Source of the DNA: Streptomyces aureus
Lineage (GTDB): Bacteria > Actinomycetota > Actinomycetes > Streptomycetales > Streptomycetaceae
Length of the DNA stretch: 64,000 nt
Reading direction: 5' to 3'
Assembly (NCBI RefSeq): GCF_000725495.1
Contig: NZ_JNZD01000013.1
Coordinates: 186,001 to 250,000, forward strand
Below are positions 1 to 8,600 of the stretch, piece by piece (position 1 is the first letter of the stretch; each line of letters begins with the position of its first letter). The notes beneath the pieces are model-generated. The model saw only the letters and a list, made by a program, of their open reading frames with translations. It was not told the DNA's origin and did not search any database. Both the position numbers and the translations under genes were made by a program.

Positions 1-223
1 CGTGCAGGCGCAGTTCGACGGTGAACTCCTTCAACTCGCCCGCGAAGTAGGCGTCGAGCTGTTCCGTCACCTCGTCGAAAAGGGTGTCGTCGCGCTCGCC
101 GAAGGTCTCCTCGGGCGGGCGGTGGCGCTGGCCGACCATGTGGAGGCCGCACAGGACACCGTCGTCGTCGGCGACGAGCGTCAGGGGGTCGTAGGGGCTG
201 TCGATGACCGTGTGCCGTTTCAC
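1..223 (-). CDS. ogt: Methylated-DNA-protein cysteine methyltransferase, N-terminal part (runs off the window)
   Basis: Only the first 74 codons are in the window. The reading begins with GTG overlapping the TGA of the upstream Ada/AlkA gene (GTGA), so the two are translationally coupled. The start (VKRHTVIDSPYDPLTLVADD, then a GL.MVGQ.H.PP stretch) matches the N-terminal domain of Ogt/MGMT proteins, which remove methyl groups from O6-methylguanine by suicide transfer to a cysteine. The active-site PCHR segment lies beyond the edge. Position directly after an alkylation-repair glycosylase supports the call. Confidence 0.75.
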   Translation of the reverse strand, partial: MKRHTVIDSPYDPLTLVADDDGVLCGLHMVGQRHRPPEETFGERDDTLFDEVTEQLDAYFAGELKEFTVELRLH

Positions 224-1863
224 TGGGCGTCCTCGGTGCGTGCGGTGCGGGGGGTACGTGGGGTGCGGGCGGCGGCCGGAGTGCGCGCGGCGCGCGGGGG
301 ACGGGTCCCGGGCGTCGCCGCCGGGGAGCCGGACGTCGCGGGGCGCGCGGGCCCGGGGCCGCCGGTCTGCGTCGGCAGGAAGTTGATGGGGTGGGTGTCC
401 GTGGCCCACAGGTACTGGACGGCGTAGGCCCGCCAGGGTCGCCAGGAAGCGGCCCGGGCCGTGAGCGCGGCGGGGGTGGACGGGAGCCCCAGGTTCTGCG
501 CGGCGCGCCGGACCCCGAGGTCGGTGGGCAGGAAGGCGTCGGGGTCGCCGAGGGCGCGCATCGCGATCACGTCGGCGGTCCAGGGGCCGAACCCGGGGAG
601 CGCGAGAAGCCGCTCCCTGGCCTGCTCCCAGTCGCTCTCCACTCCCAGGTGCAGGGTTCCGTCGGCGAGTTGGCCCACCAGCGTGGTGAAGGTGGCGCGC
701 CGTGTGCGCGGCATCGCGAGCGACTCGGGGTCGAGGGCCGCGAGCGCCGCCGGCGCGGGGAACAGATGGGTGAGGCCGCCTTCCGGGTCGTCGACCGGAT
801 AGCCGTGGGCGGTGACCAGGCGGGCGGCGTGGGTGCGCGCGGCGGCGGTGGAGACCTGCTGTCCGAGCACCGCCCGTACGGCGAACTCGGCCTCGTCGAC
901 CGTGCGCGGCACCCGGCGCCCGGGGGCCTTGTCGACGAGCGGGGCCAGCAGCGGGTCCGTGCGCAGCTGGTCGTCGACCGCCACCGGGTCGGCGTCCAGG
1001 TCCAGCAGGCGGCGGCAGCGGCTGATCGCGACGGACAGGTCGCGCAGGTCGCTGAGGGTCAGCCGGCAGGCGATGTGGTCCGGCATCGGTGTCAGAGCGG
1101 CGACGCCGTGCCCGTACGGCAGCCGCAGGGTCCGCCGGTAGGCACCGTCGCGCCACTCCTCCACCCCGGGTACGGCGGTCGCCGCGAGGTGTCCGAAGAG
1201 GTTGTCGGGGTTGAGCGGGGCGCGGAAGGGGAGCCGGAGGTTCAGCACGCCGGGCAGGCCCGGGGCCGCCGTGGCTCCGGCCCGGTGGCGGGGCAGGCGG
1301 GCGCGCAGCTCGCTCGGGGACAGCGCGAAGACCTCGCGGACCGTGTCGTTGAAGGTGCGGATGGAGGAGAAGCCGGAGGCGAAGGCGATCTCGGCCATGG
1401 GCAGCGGTGTCGTCTCGATGAGCAGCCGGGCCGTCTGGGCGCGCTGGGCGCGGGCGAGCGCCAGGGGTCCCGCGCCGAGTTCGGCGAGGAGCTGCCGCTC
1501 GATCTGGCGGGTGCTGTAGCCGAGCCGGGCGGCGAGGCCGGGCACTCCGTCGCGGTCGACGACTCCGTCGCCGATCAGCCGCATCGCGCGGGCCACCAGA
1601 TCGGCGCGGTGGTTCCATTCGGGCGAGCCGGGGCTGGTGTCGGGGCGGCACCGCTTGCAGGCCCGGAAGCCGGCCTGCTGGCAGGCGGCGGCGCTGGGGT
1701 AGAAGGTCATGTTCTGGGGCTTCGGCGGTACGACCGGGCAGCTGGGCCGGCAGTAGATCCTCGTCGTCGTCACCGCGGTGAAGAACCATCCGTCGAAACG
1801 CGCGTCCTTCGACTGGACGGCACGCACGCAGCGCTCCGTGTCCGTGTGCATCCCGTTCTGCAT
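220..1863 (-). CDS. alkA: Ada/AlkA fusion: methyl-phosphotriester-sensing AraC regulator with 3-methyladenine DNA glycosylase
   Basis: 547 residues. Residues about 10-80 form an Ada zinc domain with the cysteines YCRPSCP and CKRC; in Ada the first accepts a methyl group from DNA phosphotriesters. Residues about 85-190 are an AraC-type helix-turn-helix region. The rest is an AlkA-like base-excision glycosylase with a helix-hairpin-helix (LPGFGPWTADVIAMRALGD) and the catalytic aspartate in FLPTDLGVR. The last 60 residues are a Pro/Ala/Arg/Thr low-complexity tail not needed by the family. An in-frame ATG five codons inside (MHTDTERC, at 1851) is an equally good start. It overlaps the ogt start by four bases, forming an alkylation-repair operon that is probably autoregulated. 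Confidence 0.93.
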   Translation of the reverse strand: MQNGMHTDTERCVRAVQSKDARFDGWFFTAVTTTRIYCRPSCPVVPPKPQNMTFYPSAAACQQAGFRACKRCRPDTSPGSPEWNHRADLVARAMRLIGDGVVDRDGVPGLAARLGYSTRQIERQLLAELGAGPLALARAQRAQTARLLIETTPLPMAEIAFASGFSSIRTFNDTVREVFALSPSELRARLPRHRAGATAAPGLPGVLNLRLPFRAPLNPDNLFGHLAATAVPGVEEWRDGAYRRTLRLPYGHGVAALTPMPDHIACRLTLSDLRDLSVAISRCRRLLDLDADPVAVDDQLRTDPLLAPLVDKAPGRRVPRTVDEAEFAVRAVLGQQVSTAAARTHAARLVTAHGYPVDDPEGGLTHLFPAPAALAALDPESLAMPRTRRATFTTLVGQLADGTLHLGVESDWEQARERLLALPGFGPWTADVIAMRALGDPDAFLPTDLGVRRAAQNLGLPSTPAALTARAASWRPWRAYAVQYLWATDTHPINFLPTQTGGPGPARPATSGSPAATPGTRPPRAARTPAAARTPRTPRTARTEDAQ

Positions 1864-2032
1864 GCCTCAAGCATCCGGCACTGCGGAGGGCGGGGGCTGG
1901 CGAGAATCCGACATCAACCTTTCCCGCCCGGCGGCCGTCCGGCGAAGTGTCCGGCGGCCTGCGCGGCGACCTGCGAGGGGCGGCTCCCCCGCACCGGACC
2001 GGCGGCCCGCGGCGTGACGGCGGCTTCTCGGC

Positions 2033-2962
2033 TCAGCGGGCCTCCTCGCCCTGGGCGACCTCCACCTCGTGGTGGAAGGCGATGACTCCGGCCCCCGAGG
2101 CACCAGCCGAGACGGCGGCGCAGGCGGCCAGCAGGAGGGCGATCAGGGCGGCCGCGCGGGGACGGCGGCGGGGCGTGGCGAGAAGGGCGGCGACCCGCTG
2201 GGGGACGGGGCCCGTGGTGGCCGCGGCGGCGAAGTCGGGGCGCCGGGTGCGGGCCCCGTCGGCGGCCAGGGCGGCACGGGCGATGGCCCGGGCGGTCAGT
2301 CTGCGGTCCCCGACGGCGAGTGCCGCGGCCTCGTCCGCGGCGCGCTCCGCCGCGAGCGCGACGCTCGCGCGGACGCCGCGCAGTCCCGGGTGGCAATGGG
2401 CCGCGAGCTCGGCCACGACGAGGAAGCGGTGGTGGCCGCCCGCGTTGTGGGCCCGCTCGTGGGCGAAGAGGGCCTCGCGCTCGTCCGCGCCGAGGCTGCG
2501 CAGCATCGCGGTGGTGACCACGATGCGGTGCGGCCGGCCCGGGAGCGCGTAGGCGTCGGGGTGCGGAGACTCGATGACGCACAGGTCGCCCGCGGCGGGA
2601 CGGCGGTCGGCCTGGTGGCGCGCGCTGCGGAAGGCGCGCAGCTGGCGCAGGGCCGAGCGGACGACGGTCCAGGCGCCCACGGTGAGCACCCCGGTCGCGG
2701 CGGCGGCCGCGGGCAGGACGACGAGGTCCGAGGCGGTGCGCAGCGGGTGGACGAGGTCGCCGAGGCCGGCGAACAGCGGCACCTTGAGCAGTCCCGTCAG
2801 GACCAGCGCGCCCAGCGAGGCGACGGAGGCCCCGGCCAGCACGACGAGCGCGAGGGTCACCGACCAGAGGGCGGCCACGGGGGTGAGCCGGTCCAGGCAG
2901 CGGCGGGCCACCGGCCCCAGCGCGAAGGGGACCAGCAGGGGGACCATCAGGAGAAGGATCAT
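2033..2962 (-). CDS. M56 family (BlaR1-like) integral membrane metalloprotease
   Basis: 309 residues with about four hydrophobic segments: the N-terminus, about 35-65, about 85-105 and one near the C-terminus. The zinc site HERAH lies in EALFAHERAHN, and a later ERAADEAAAL motif supplies the third ligand, as in M56/M48 peptidases. No penicillin-binding sensor domain is present, unlike BlaR1. The start overlaps the stop of the BlaI-type gene by four bases, so the pair is co-translated. In known systems the protease inactivates its BlaI partner on a signal; the signal here is unknown. Confidence 0.88.
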   Translation of the reverse strand: MILLLMVPLLVPFALGPVARRCLDRLTPVAALWSVTLALVVLAGASVASLGALVLTGLLKVPLFAGLGDLVHPLRTASDLVVLPAAAAATGVLTVGAWTVVRSALRQLRAFRSARHQADRRPAAGDLCVIESPHPDAYALPGRPHRIVVTTAMLRSLGADEREALFAHERAHNAGGHHRFLVVAELAAHCHPGLRGVRASVALAAERAADEAAALAVGDRRLTARAIARAALAADGARTRRPDFAAAATTGPVPQRVAALLATPRRRPRAAALIALLLAACAAVSAGASGAGVIAFHHEVEVAQGEEAR

Positions 2963-3354
2963 CCTTCCCCCGGTTCCGGACGCACGTCGAGGTCCGGCTC
3001 CAGCAGGTCCCGCAGGAGGCGCTCGTCGTCGGGGCTGAGCTGGGCGACGAAGCGGGCGAGCGCGGTCCCGCGGTCGTCGTCGCGGTCGAGTTCGGTGTGC
3101 ATGCGGCGCGCGGTGAGGCCGTGCGGGTCCTGGACGGGGAAGTAGGCGTAGCCGCGGCCCAGCCGCTCGCGGCCGACGATGCCCTTCTCGTGGAGCCGGG
3201 AGAGGATCGTCGTCACCGTCGTGCGGGCCAGGCCCGAGTCCAGCTCGCTCTGCACGCGTCCCGGCGTGAGCGGCACGCCCGCGGCCCAGAGGGCCGCCAT
3301 CACGCTGGCCTCCAGCTCGCCGGCCGGCCGGCGTTCGTCCTTGTCACTGCCCAT
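2959..3354 (-). CDS. BlaI/MecI/CopY family transcriptional repressor
   Basis: 131 residues from the ATG at 3354, which has a GAGGA ribosome site eight bases upstream; another in-frame start lies at 3369. The winged helix (ELEASVMAALWAAGVPLTPG... TTVTTILSRLHEKGIV) is followed by a C-terminal dimerisation helix region (ALARFVAQLSPDDERLLRDL), the standard BlaI layout. The gene is coupled to the M56 protease behind it and faces a DedA/PAP2/two-component operon. Two BlaI-like palindromes lie between the divergent starts, so autoregulation and control of the divergent operon are both likely. Confidence 0.92.
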   Translation of the reverse strand: MGSDKDERRPAGELEASVMAALWAAGVPLTPGRVQSELDSGLARTTVTTILSRLHEKGIVGRERLGRGYAYFPVQDPHGLTARRMHTELDRDDDRGTALARFVAQLSPDDERLLRDLLEPDLDVRPEPGEG

Positions 3355-3380
3355 GGGAACGTTCCTCACCCCGCCATCGT

Positions 3381-3413
3381 CTACAGTTCAGTAGACCGTC
3401 TACAGAATTGTAG
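3381..3413. promoter_or_regulatory. Two BlaI-type operator palindromes in the divergent promoter
   Basis: Two 14-bp imperfect palindromes, ctacagttcagtag (3381-3394) and ctacagaattgtag (3400-3413), are 19 bp apart centre to centre. Both have the TACA...TGTA-like half sites known for BlaI/MecI repressors. The inner halves also form GTAGAC/GTCTAC. They sit 27 bp upstream of the blaI start and about 55 bp upstream of dedA, so one bound repressor could control both directions. Assigning them to this BlaI is inference. Confidence 0.7.
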
Positions 3414-3468
3414 TCAGTCGGGCGTCTCGACCGTGCCCGCCCCTTCCAGTATGAGAGGGACCGCGACG

Positions 3469-4143
3469 ATGGCCGCACCATTGTTCACAGCGTCCGACCT
3501 CGCCGTGAATATTCTCAGCGCGCAGTCCCTGCTCGCCGCCTTCGGTGTGCTGGGCGTGGGCGTGGTGATGTTCGCGGAGACCGGCCTGCTGATCGGCTTC
3601 TTCCTGCCCGGCGACTCGCTGCTGTTCACGGCGGGGCTGCTCTGCACCGGGTCCGGGCAGCACGGCCTGAAGCTGTCCCTGCCCCCGCTGCTGATCGCCG
3701 CGGCCGTGGGTGCGCTCGTCGGCGCCCAGACGGGTTATCTGATCGGCCGGAAGGCGGGCGGCGCCCTGCTCGCCCGCGGTTCCTCCCCCCGGCTGACGGC
3801 GGGCGCGCACCGCGCCGAGGAACTCCTCGGGCGGTACGGCCACGCCAAGGCGATCGTGCTGGCCCGCTTCGTCCCCGTCGTGCGTACGGTGCTGAACCCG
3901 ATGGCGGGTGCCCTGGGCGTGCCGGTGCGGACCTTTACCGTGTGGCAGGTGGCCGGCGGCCTGGTCTGGAGCCTCGGCCTGACCCTCGCCGGGTACGCGC
4001 TGGGCTCCTCGATCCCGAACGTCGACCGCTATCTGCTCCCGATCGTCGCCGTCATCGTGCTGGTGTCCCTGGCCCCTCTCGCCGCCGAGCTGTACCGCTC
4101 GCGCCGGCGGGGCGCCACGAACGAGGAGGAGGTCCGGGGATGA
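3469..4143 (+). CDS. DedA family membrane protein
   Basis: 224 residues from the ATG at 3469, chosen for the GAGAGGGA ribosome site just upstream. The DedA signature is visible: FAETGLLIGFFLPGDSLLFTAGLL near residue 30, then ARFVPVVRTVLNPMAG near 125, with four to five membrane segments. Several DedA proteins (UptA type) move undecaprenyl phosphate across the membrane; others affect membrane homeostasis. Its stop overlaps the start of a PAP2 phosphatase, fitting a role in polyprenyl-phosphate recycling, but that specific substrate is inference. Confidence 0.88.
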   Translation: MAAPLFTASDLAVNILSAQSLLAAFGVLGVGVVMFAETGLLIGFFLPGDSLLFTAGLLCTGSGQHGLKLSLPPLLIAAAVGALVGAQTGYLIGRKAGGALLARGSSPRLTAGAHRAEELLGRYGHAKAIVLARFVPVVRTVLNPMAGALGVPVRTFTVWQVAGGLVWSLGLTLAGYALGSSIPNVDRYLLPIVAVIVLVSLAPLAAELYRSRRRGATNEEEVRG

Positions 4144-4763
4144 TCCTGGCATTCGACGGATCCGCGATCGACGGATCCTCCTACCGGTACGTCACCGGTC
4201 TCGCGCAGGAGTCCCCCTCCTGGTTCGACGGCCTCGTGTCCTTCTGGTCGTCCTACGGGCTCGGCCTGTTCGCCGTGCTGATGGTGCTGGCGTGGTGGCG
4301 GGCCCGGCGGCAAAGCCCCCGGGCCGCGCTGGCGGCGCTGGCCGTGCCGGTCGTCGTGGTCGTGGCGTACCTGGCCGACCTCGGCGTGAAGTCGCTGGTG
4401 CGCGAGGACCGGCCGTGCCAGAGCCTGAAGGTGGCGACGCTGGAGGCCTGTCCCGCCCACGGCGACTGGTCGTTCCCGAGCAACCACGCGGCGATCGCGG
4501 CCGCTGCGGCCGTCGCGCTGTTCTACATCTCCCGGCGCCTGGGCACCGTGGCCCTCGTGGCCGCCGGCGCGATGGCCGCCTCGCGGGTCTGGGTGGGGGT
4601 GCACTATCCGCACGACGTGGCGGCGGGTGTGCTCGTCGGCACCCTGGTCGCGATGGCCCTGGCGGCGTTCCTGCCGCGGCTGCCCGACCTCTCCGGACAC
4701 CCGCTGGCGGCCTCGCGGCTCGGAGCCCTGCTCCTGGCCCCCCGGCTCGCGAAGAGCGGGTGA
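4140..4763 (+). CDS. PAP2 superfamily membrane phosphatase
   Basis: 207 residues, start ATG overlapping the dedA stop (ATGA). The three phosphatase motifs are present: KSLVREDRP (KX6RP), SFPSNHAAIAA (PSGH-like with catalytic His) and SRVWVGVHYPHDVAAG (SRX5HX3D). Five or so transmembrane helices surround them. The family includes undecaprenyl-diphosphate and phosphatidylglycerol-phosphate phosphatases. Coupling to a DedA gene suggests a polyprenyl-diphosphate substrate at the outer face of the membrane. Confidence 0.9.
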   Translation: MILAFDGSAIDGSSYRYVTGLAQESPSWFDGLVSFWSSYGLGLFAVLMVLAWWRARRQSPRAALAALAVPVVVVVAYLADLGVKSLVREDRPCQSLKVATLEACPAHGDWSFPSNHAAIAAAAAVALFYISRRLGTVALVAAGAMAASRVWVGVHYPHDVAAGVLVGTLVAMALAAFLPRLPDLSGHPLAASRLGALLLAPRLAKSG

Positions 4764-4772
4764 GCGGGCCGT

Positions 4773-5435
4773 ATGCGCCGGCGGATCCTGGTCGTCGAGG
4801 ACGACCACGCGCTGCGTGACGTCCTGCGGCGCGGGCTGCGGGACGAGGGCTTCGACACCGTGCCGGCCCAGGACGGCGCGACCGCGCTGCGGCTGGCCGG
4901 GGACGGCATCGACGCGGCCGTCCTGGACGTCGGCCTGCCCGACGCCGACGGACGGGACGTGTGCCAGGCGATCCGGGCCAACGGCTTCCTCTCCCCCGTG
5001 ATCTTCCTGACGGCCCACGACCACCTCACCGACCGGCTGGCCGGCTTCGCGGCCGGGGGCGACGACTATCTGCCCAAGCCGTTCCATCTGACCGAGCTGG
5101 CGGCCCGGCTGCGGGCGGCCCTCAAGCGCGCCGGACCGGGGCCGTCGGGCACCGCCGGCGACCTGGTCCTCGACCCGGTCGCGCACACCCTGACCGTGCG
5201 GGGGCACCAGGTCGCGCTGACCCCGACGGAGTTCCGTCTGCTGGCCGCGCTCGTCGCCGCGTCCGGGGCGATCGTCGGCCGGCGGGAGCTGACCCGGGCC
5301 GGCTGGCCGGAGGGAGCGCAGGTCAGCGACAACACGCTGGACCAGTATCTGACCCGGCTGCGCCGCAAGCTCCGCGACGGCGGCAGCGAGCTGACGGTCA
5401 CCACCGCCCGGGGCATCGGACACCGGCTGTCATGA
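4773..5435 (+). CDS. OmpR/PhoB-type response regulator
   Basis: 220 residues. The receiver domain (RRRILVVEDD; phospho-acceptor Asp in AAVLDVGLPDADG; conserved Thr in FLTA; Lys in YLPKPF) is followed by a winged-helix Trans_reg_C domain (LTPTEFRLLAALV... SDNTLDQYLTRLRRKL). The gene lies nine bases after the PAP2 gene and overlaps the sensor kinase by four bases, so the four genes probably form one operon. Confidence 0.95.
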   Translation: MRRRILVVEDDHALRDVLRRGLRDEGFDTVPAQDGATALRLAGDGIDAAVLDVGLPDADGRDVCQAIRANGFLSPVIFLTAHDHLTDRLAGFAAGGDDYLPKPFHLTELAARLRAALKRAGPGPSGTAGDLVLDPVAHTLTVRGHQVALTPTEFRLLAALVAASGAIVGRRELTRAGWPEGAQVSDNTLDQYLTRLRRKLRDGGSELTVTTARGIGHRLS

Positions 5436-6910
5436 GCCGGGACCACTCCCCCGCGCGGCTTCGGTCCGCGCCGGGTTCCGGGGCCGTGTCCCCGGCCGCC
5501 TCCGGAAACGGGCTCCCCGCGGTTTCCGGGGCGCGGGCCGTGTCCTGTGGCGAACGTGTCCTGCGGCGGCGGCCGGGGACCCTGCGGGGCCGGCTCTCGC
5601 TGGTCGCGCTGACGACGGCCACCCTGCTGATGGTGATCCTCACGGTGGCGTTCAACACGGTCGTGCGCCAGCGGCTCCAGCACCAGGCGGACGACGAACT
5701 GCGCACCCGGGGCACCGCCGTCGCCGCGACCGTCGACACCAGCGGCCCCCGGGTCCGCCTCCTGGAGACCCCGGGCGAGGAACTGCTCGACGCGAACGTG
5801 TGGATCTACGCGGGCGGCCGGCTCCTGGAACGGCCCCCGTCGGCCTCGGCCACGGGCCGGCTCACCCGCGCGGCCGGCGCACTCGCCGCCCGGGGCGGGA
5901 CGGGCTGCGTCACCTCCGGCGGGCACGGCCCGGTCCGGCTGTGCGCGCGGCCGGTGCCGGGGGAAGGGACGGGGGCGACCGTCGTCACCGCGCTCGACCT
6001 GTCCCCCTACCGCGCTTCGGCCGACACCCTGCTCTTCGCCTCGCTCGCCCTGGACGCCGTCATGCTCGCCTGCACGTACGCGCTCACCCGGCTCGCGGTG
6101 GGGCGCGCCCTGCGTCCCGTGCGCACCATGACCGACCAGGCGACCCGGTGGAGCGCCGTGGCCTCCGAGGAACGCTTCGGGAGCGTCGCCCGGCCCGACG
6201 AACTCGCCCGGCTGGGCGGATCGCTGGACGCGCTGCTCGACCGCATCCGGGCCCTGCTGCGCCATGAGCGCCAGCTCACCCGGGAGCTGTCGCACGAACT
6301 GCGCAACCCACTCGCCCGGATCATCGCCGAGCTCGACTGGTTGCGGTCGCGGCCGCGGTCGGCCGAGGAGACCCGGGCGGCGCACGAGGCGGTGGCGGAC
6401 GCGGCCCTTTCCATGCGCACGATCTGCGACACGCTGCTGGACGACGCCCGCGACAGCGCCGCCGCCGTACCGGGCACCGGCGAGGTGGTGCCCGTGCTGC
6501 GCCGGCTCGCGGACCGGGCCGCGGCGGCCCCGCCGGAGGTGGAGATCGCCGTCGAGGGTCCGGACGCGGGGCTGGTGGCCGGGGTGCCGGACGCCCTGCT
6601 GGAGCGGATCGTCAGCCCGCTGCTCGACAACGCGCTGCGGCACGCCCGCTCCCGGGTCGTGATCCGGGCCGCGGCGCGCCCCGGCGGCGTCCGGGTGGAG
6701 GTCGGCGACGACGGACCGGGCGTCCCGGCGTCGTTCGCGCCGTACCTCTTCCTGCCGGGGCGGCGCGCCGATCCCGGGGACGGACACGGCGGAGCGGGCC
6801 TCGGGCTGCCGCTGGCGCGGCGCCTGGCCCGGTCCGCGGGCGGCGAGGTCCACCACGAGGAGGCGGGCACCCCGGGCGCGACCTTCGTGGTCGGGCTCCC
6901 GGCGGGGTGA
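5432..6910 (+). CDS. Two-component sensor histidine kinase
   Basis: 492 residues. After a proline-rich N-terminus come a membrane helix (about 55-75), an extracytoplasmic region of about 115 residues, a second helix (about 190-215), a HAMP linker, the phospho-acceptor box LSHELRNPLARI and an ATPase domain with LLDNALRHA, DDGPGVP and GGAGLGLPLARRLA. It is the partner of the regulator it overlaps. With DedA and PAP2 in the same operon, an envelope signal is likely. Confidence 0.94.
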   Translation: MSRDHSPARLRSAPGSGAVSPAASGNGLPAVSGARAVSCGERVLRRRPGTLRGRLSLVALTTATLLMVILTVAFNTVVRQRLQHQADDELRTRGTAVAATVDTSGPRVRLLETPGEELLDANVWIYAGGRLLERPPSASATGRLTRAAGALAARGGTGCVTSGGHGPVRLCARPVPGEGTGATVVTALDLSPYRASADTLLFASLALDAVMLACTYALTRLAVGRALRPVRTMTDQATRWSAVASEERFGSVARPDELARLGGSLDALLDRIRALLRHERQLTRELSHELRNPLARIIAELDWLRSRPRSAEETRAAHEAVADAALSMRTICDTLLDDARDSAAAVPGTGEVVPVLRRLADRAAAAPPEVEIAVEGPDAGLVAGVPDALLERIVSPLLDNALRHARSRVVIRAAARPGGVRVEVGDDGPGVPASFAPYLFLPGRRADPGDGHGGAGLGLPLARRLARSAGGEVHHEEAGTPGATFVVGLPAG

Positions 6911-6937
6911 GGGCGGCCCGACGGGAGCGGCCCGCGC

Positions 6938-7232
6938 TCAGTTCGCCCGGAGGGCGGACCGGTCGGCGGCGGACACGTCCCGCCGGGCGATCGCGAGGAA
7001 GACCACCAGCCCGAGGATCACGGTCAGGAACAGCACACGGGTGACGACGGTGCCCAGGCCCAGACCGCCGCCGTCTCCGGTCGGCTGCGCGAGGTGGTCG
7101 CCGACCGACGCGCCCAGCGGCCGGGTCAGGACGTACGCGGTCAGGTGCTGAGCACGGCGTTCAGGCCGAGGGCGAAGTGCGCCACGGCGACCGCGCCGAT
7201 CGCGAGGGCGAACAGCACGGCGGAGACCCGGT
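6938..7232 (-). pseudogene. Remnant of a COG4705-type membrane protein, frameshifted and N-terminally truncated
   Basis: The minus strand reads SAVLFALAIGAVAVAHF then ALGLNAVLST-stop. One frame away it continues AYVLTRPLGASVGD and on to AIARRDVSAADRSALRAN-stop. Together these match the last third of COG4705 multi-pass membrane proteins, where NAVL is normally followed by four residues and then AYVLTRPLGAS. Here 11 instead of 12 bases separate NAVL from AYVL, so a one-base deletion near 7141 broke the frame. The N-terminal two thirds are absent. Such genes often sit beside two-component systems, as here. Confidence 0.7.
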
Positions 7233-7286
7233 GCGGGGCGCCGCGGCCGGGCGCCTCGGGAGTCCCTGAGGCTCCGTCGTCTCGTA

Positions 7287-7342
7287 GCTCATCGGTTCGA
7301 GGCTGTCGGCGGGCGCTCATGGGTTCGAGGCTGTCAGCGGGC
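7287..7342. repeat. 28-bp tandem duplication with two mismatches
   Basis: Units at 7287-7314 and 7315-7342 share the core ggttcgaggctgtc and start with gctcat. On the minus strand each unit ends in an ATGAGC, so the duplication also duplicated a possible start codon in front of the COG4705 remnant. It probably belongs to the decay of that locus. Confidence 0.7.
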
Positions 7343-7388
7343 GCCTGAACGGTTCCTGACCGTCGTACGCCCGTGCCCCCCGGGGGGT

Positions 7389-8600
7389 TCACAGCACGCG
7401 GCGGCGGATCAGCACGCCCAGCGCGACCAGCCCCGGGATCAGCGGGAGCCATACGGTGAGCAGCCGGTATCCGAGCACGGTGGAAGCCGCCGCGTCGCCC
7501 GGCGCGCCCGCGAGTGTCAGGGCGAGCGCGAGGGCGGCGTCCAGGGAGCCGAGGCCGCCCGGAGTCGGCAGCAGCACGGCGGCGCTGCTCGCGGCGAGGT
7601 AGACGAGGGCCACCCGGGCCGGGGACAGCGGCAGTCCGACGGCCTGCCCGACGGCGATCACCACGGTGGCGTGCAGCGCCGCGAAGGCGAGCGAGCCGCC
7701 CCACAGCGCGGCGGCCCGTGCGGGGAGTTCGTGCACGGCGCGGACGTCGCGGAGCACACAGCGCACCGCCCGCCGCAGTGGCCTCGCCAGCAGGGCCGCG
7801 GCGACGGCCACGGCCACGGCGGCGGCCGCCCAGCTGGCCACGGTCCAGGCGCTCGCCGCCGGCCTGGGCGGTCGCAGCGCCCCGGGGCAGGCCAGGGCGA
7901 GGCCGCCGATCAGTAGGGCACGGACCACGGTTCCCGCGCAGGCCTTGACGGCGAGGGCGGTCGCGGAACGGGTGAGGGGCAGTCCGCAGCGGGTCAGGAA
8001 CCGCAGGTTCACGGCGCCCGCGCCGAGCCCCGAGGGCAGTACGTGGTTGGCGGAGGCGGCCGCGAACTGCACCGCCACCAGCCGTCCGGCGGGCAGCGGT
8101 TCCGGCACCGCGCCCTGCTGGGCGAGGGCCGAGCACGCCCAGGTCGCCAGGGTGGCGGCGGTCGCGACCAGCAACCAGCCCCGGTCGGCGTGGGTGAGCC
8201 GGGCGGCCCCCGCCGCGATCACCGGCCAGTGCCGGTGGGCGAGGAACGCGGCGCACAGCAGCACGAGCAGCGAGAGCAGCGCGTGCCAGCCCATCCGCCG
8301 GTCCCGCCCGGACGGCCGCCTGCCGGTGGCACTCCCATCGCACTCGACCGCGGGCGACGACGGCGCGCCCGGGCCGGGGAGGGGTCCGGGCGGTAACGGC
8401 CCGGGGCCGCCGGACGACGGGCCGGGGACCGCGTCGGCCTGGTCGACACCGCCGGCCGGCCCGCTCCCGGCCGTGATGCCGGCCGGGGTGGCCCCGGGCC
8501 CACCGCCCGGGACCCGGGCGGTGCCGGCGGCCCGGCCACGGCGGGCCGCCCGTACCCGGTCCGTGGGCGCGTCCGTGGGTGTTCTCGACGGAAGTCTCAC
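7389..8600 (-). CDS. UPF0104/flippase-like multi-pass membrane protein
   Basis: 403 residues. The first 100 are a Pro/Gly-rich cytoplasmic tail; the rest has seven to eight hydrophobic segments with family features such as FAAASANHVLPSGLGAGAVNLRF and AASSAAVLLPTPGGLGSLDAAL. The latter is the PTPGGLG(S/A) motif of the UPF0104 / lysylphosphatidylglycerol-synthase transmembrane family. These proteins are thought to move lipids or lipid-linked molecules. The GTG start overlaps the stop of the glycosyltransferase gene, so both are made from one transcript under the BlaI-like sites at 10117-10160. Confidence 0.82.
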   Translation of the reverse strand: MRLPSRTPTDAPTDRVRAARRGRAAGTARVPGGGPGATPAGITAGSGPAGGVDQADAVPGPSSGGPGPLPPGPLPGPGAPSSPAVECDGSATGRRPSGRDRRMGWHALLSLLVLLCAAFLAHRHWPVIAAGAARLTHADRGWLLVATAATLATWACSALAQQGAVPEPLPAGRLVAVQFAAASANHVLPSGLGAGAVNLRFLTRCGLPLTRSATALAVKACAGTVVRALLIGGLALACPGALRPPRPAASAWTVASWAAAAVAVAVAAALLARPLRRAVRCVLRDVRAVHELPARAAALWGGSLAFAALHATVVIAVGQAVGLPLSPARVALVYLAASSAAVLLPTPGGLGSLDAALALALTLAGAPGDAAASTVLGYRLLTVWLPLIPGLVALGVLIRRRVL

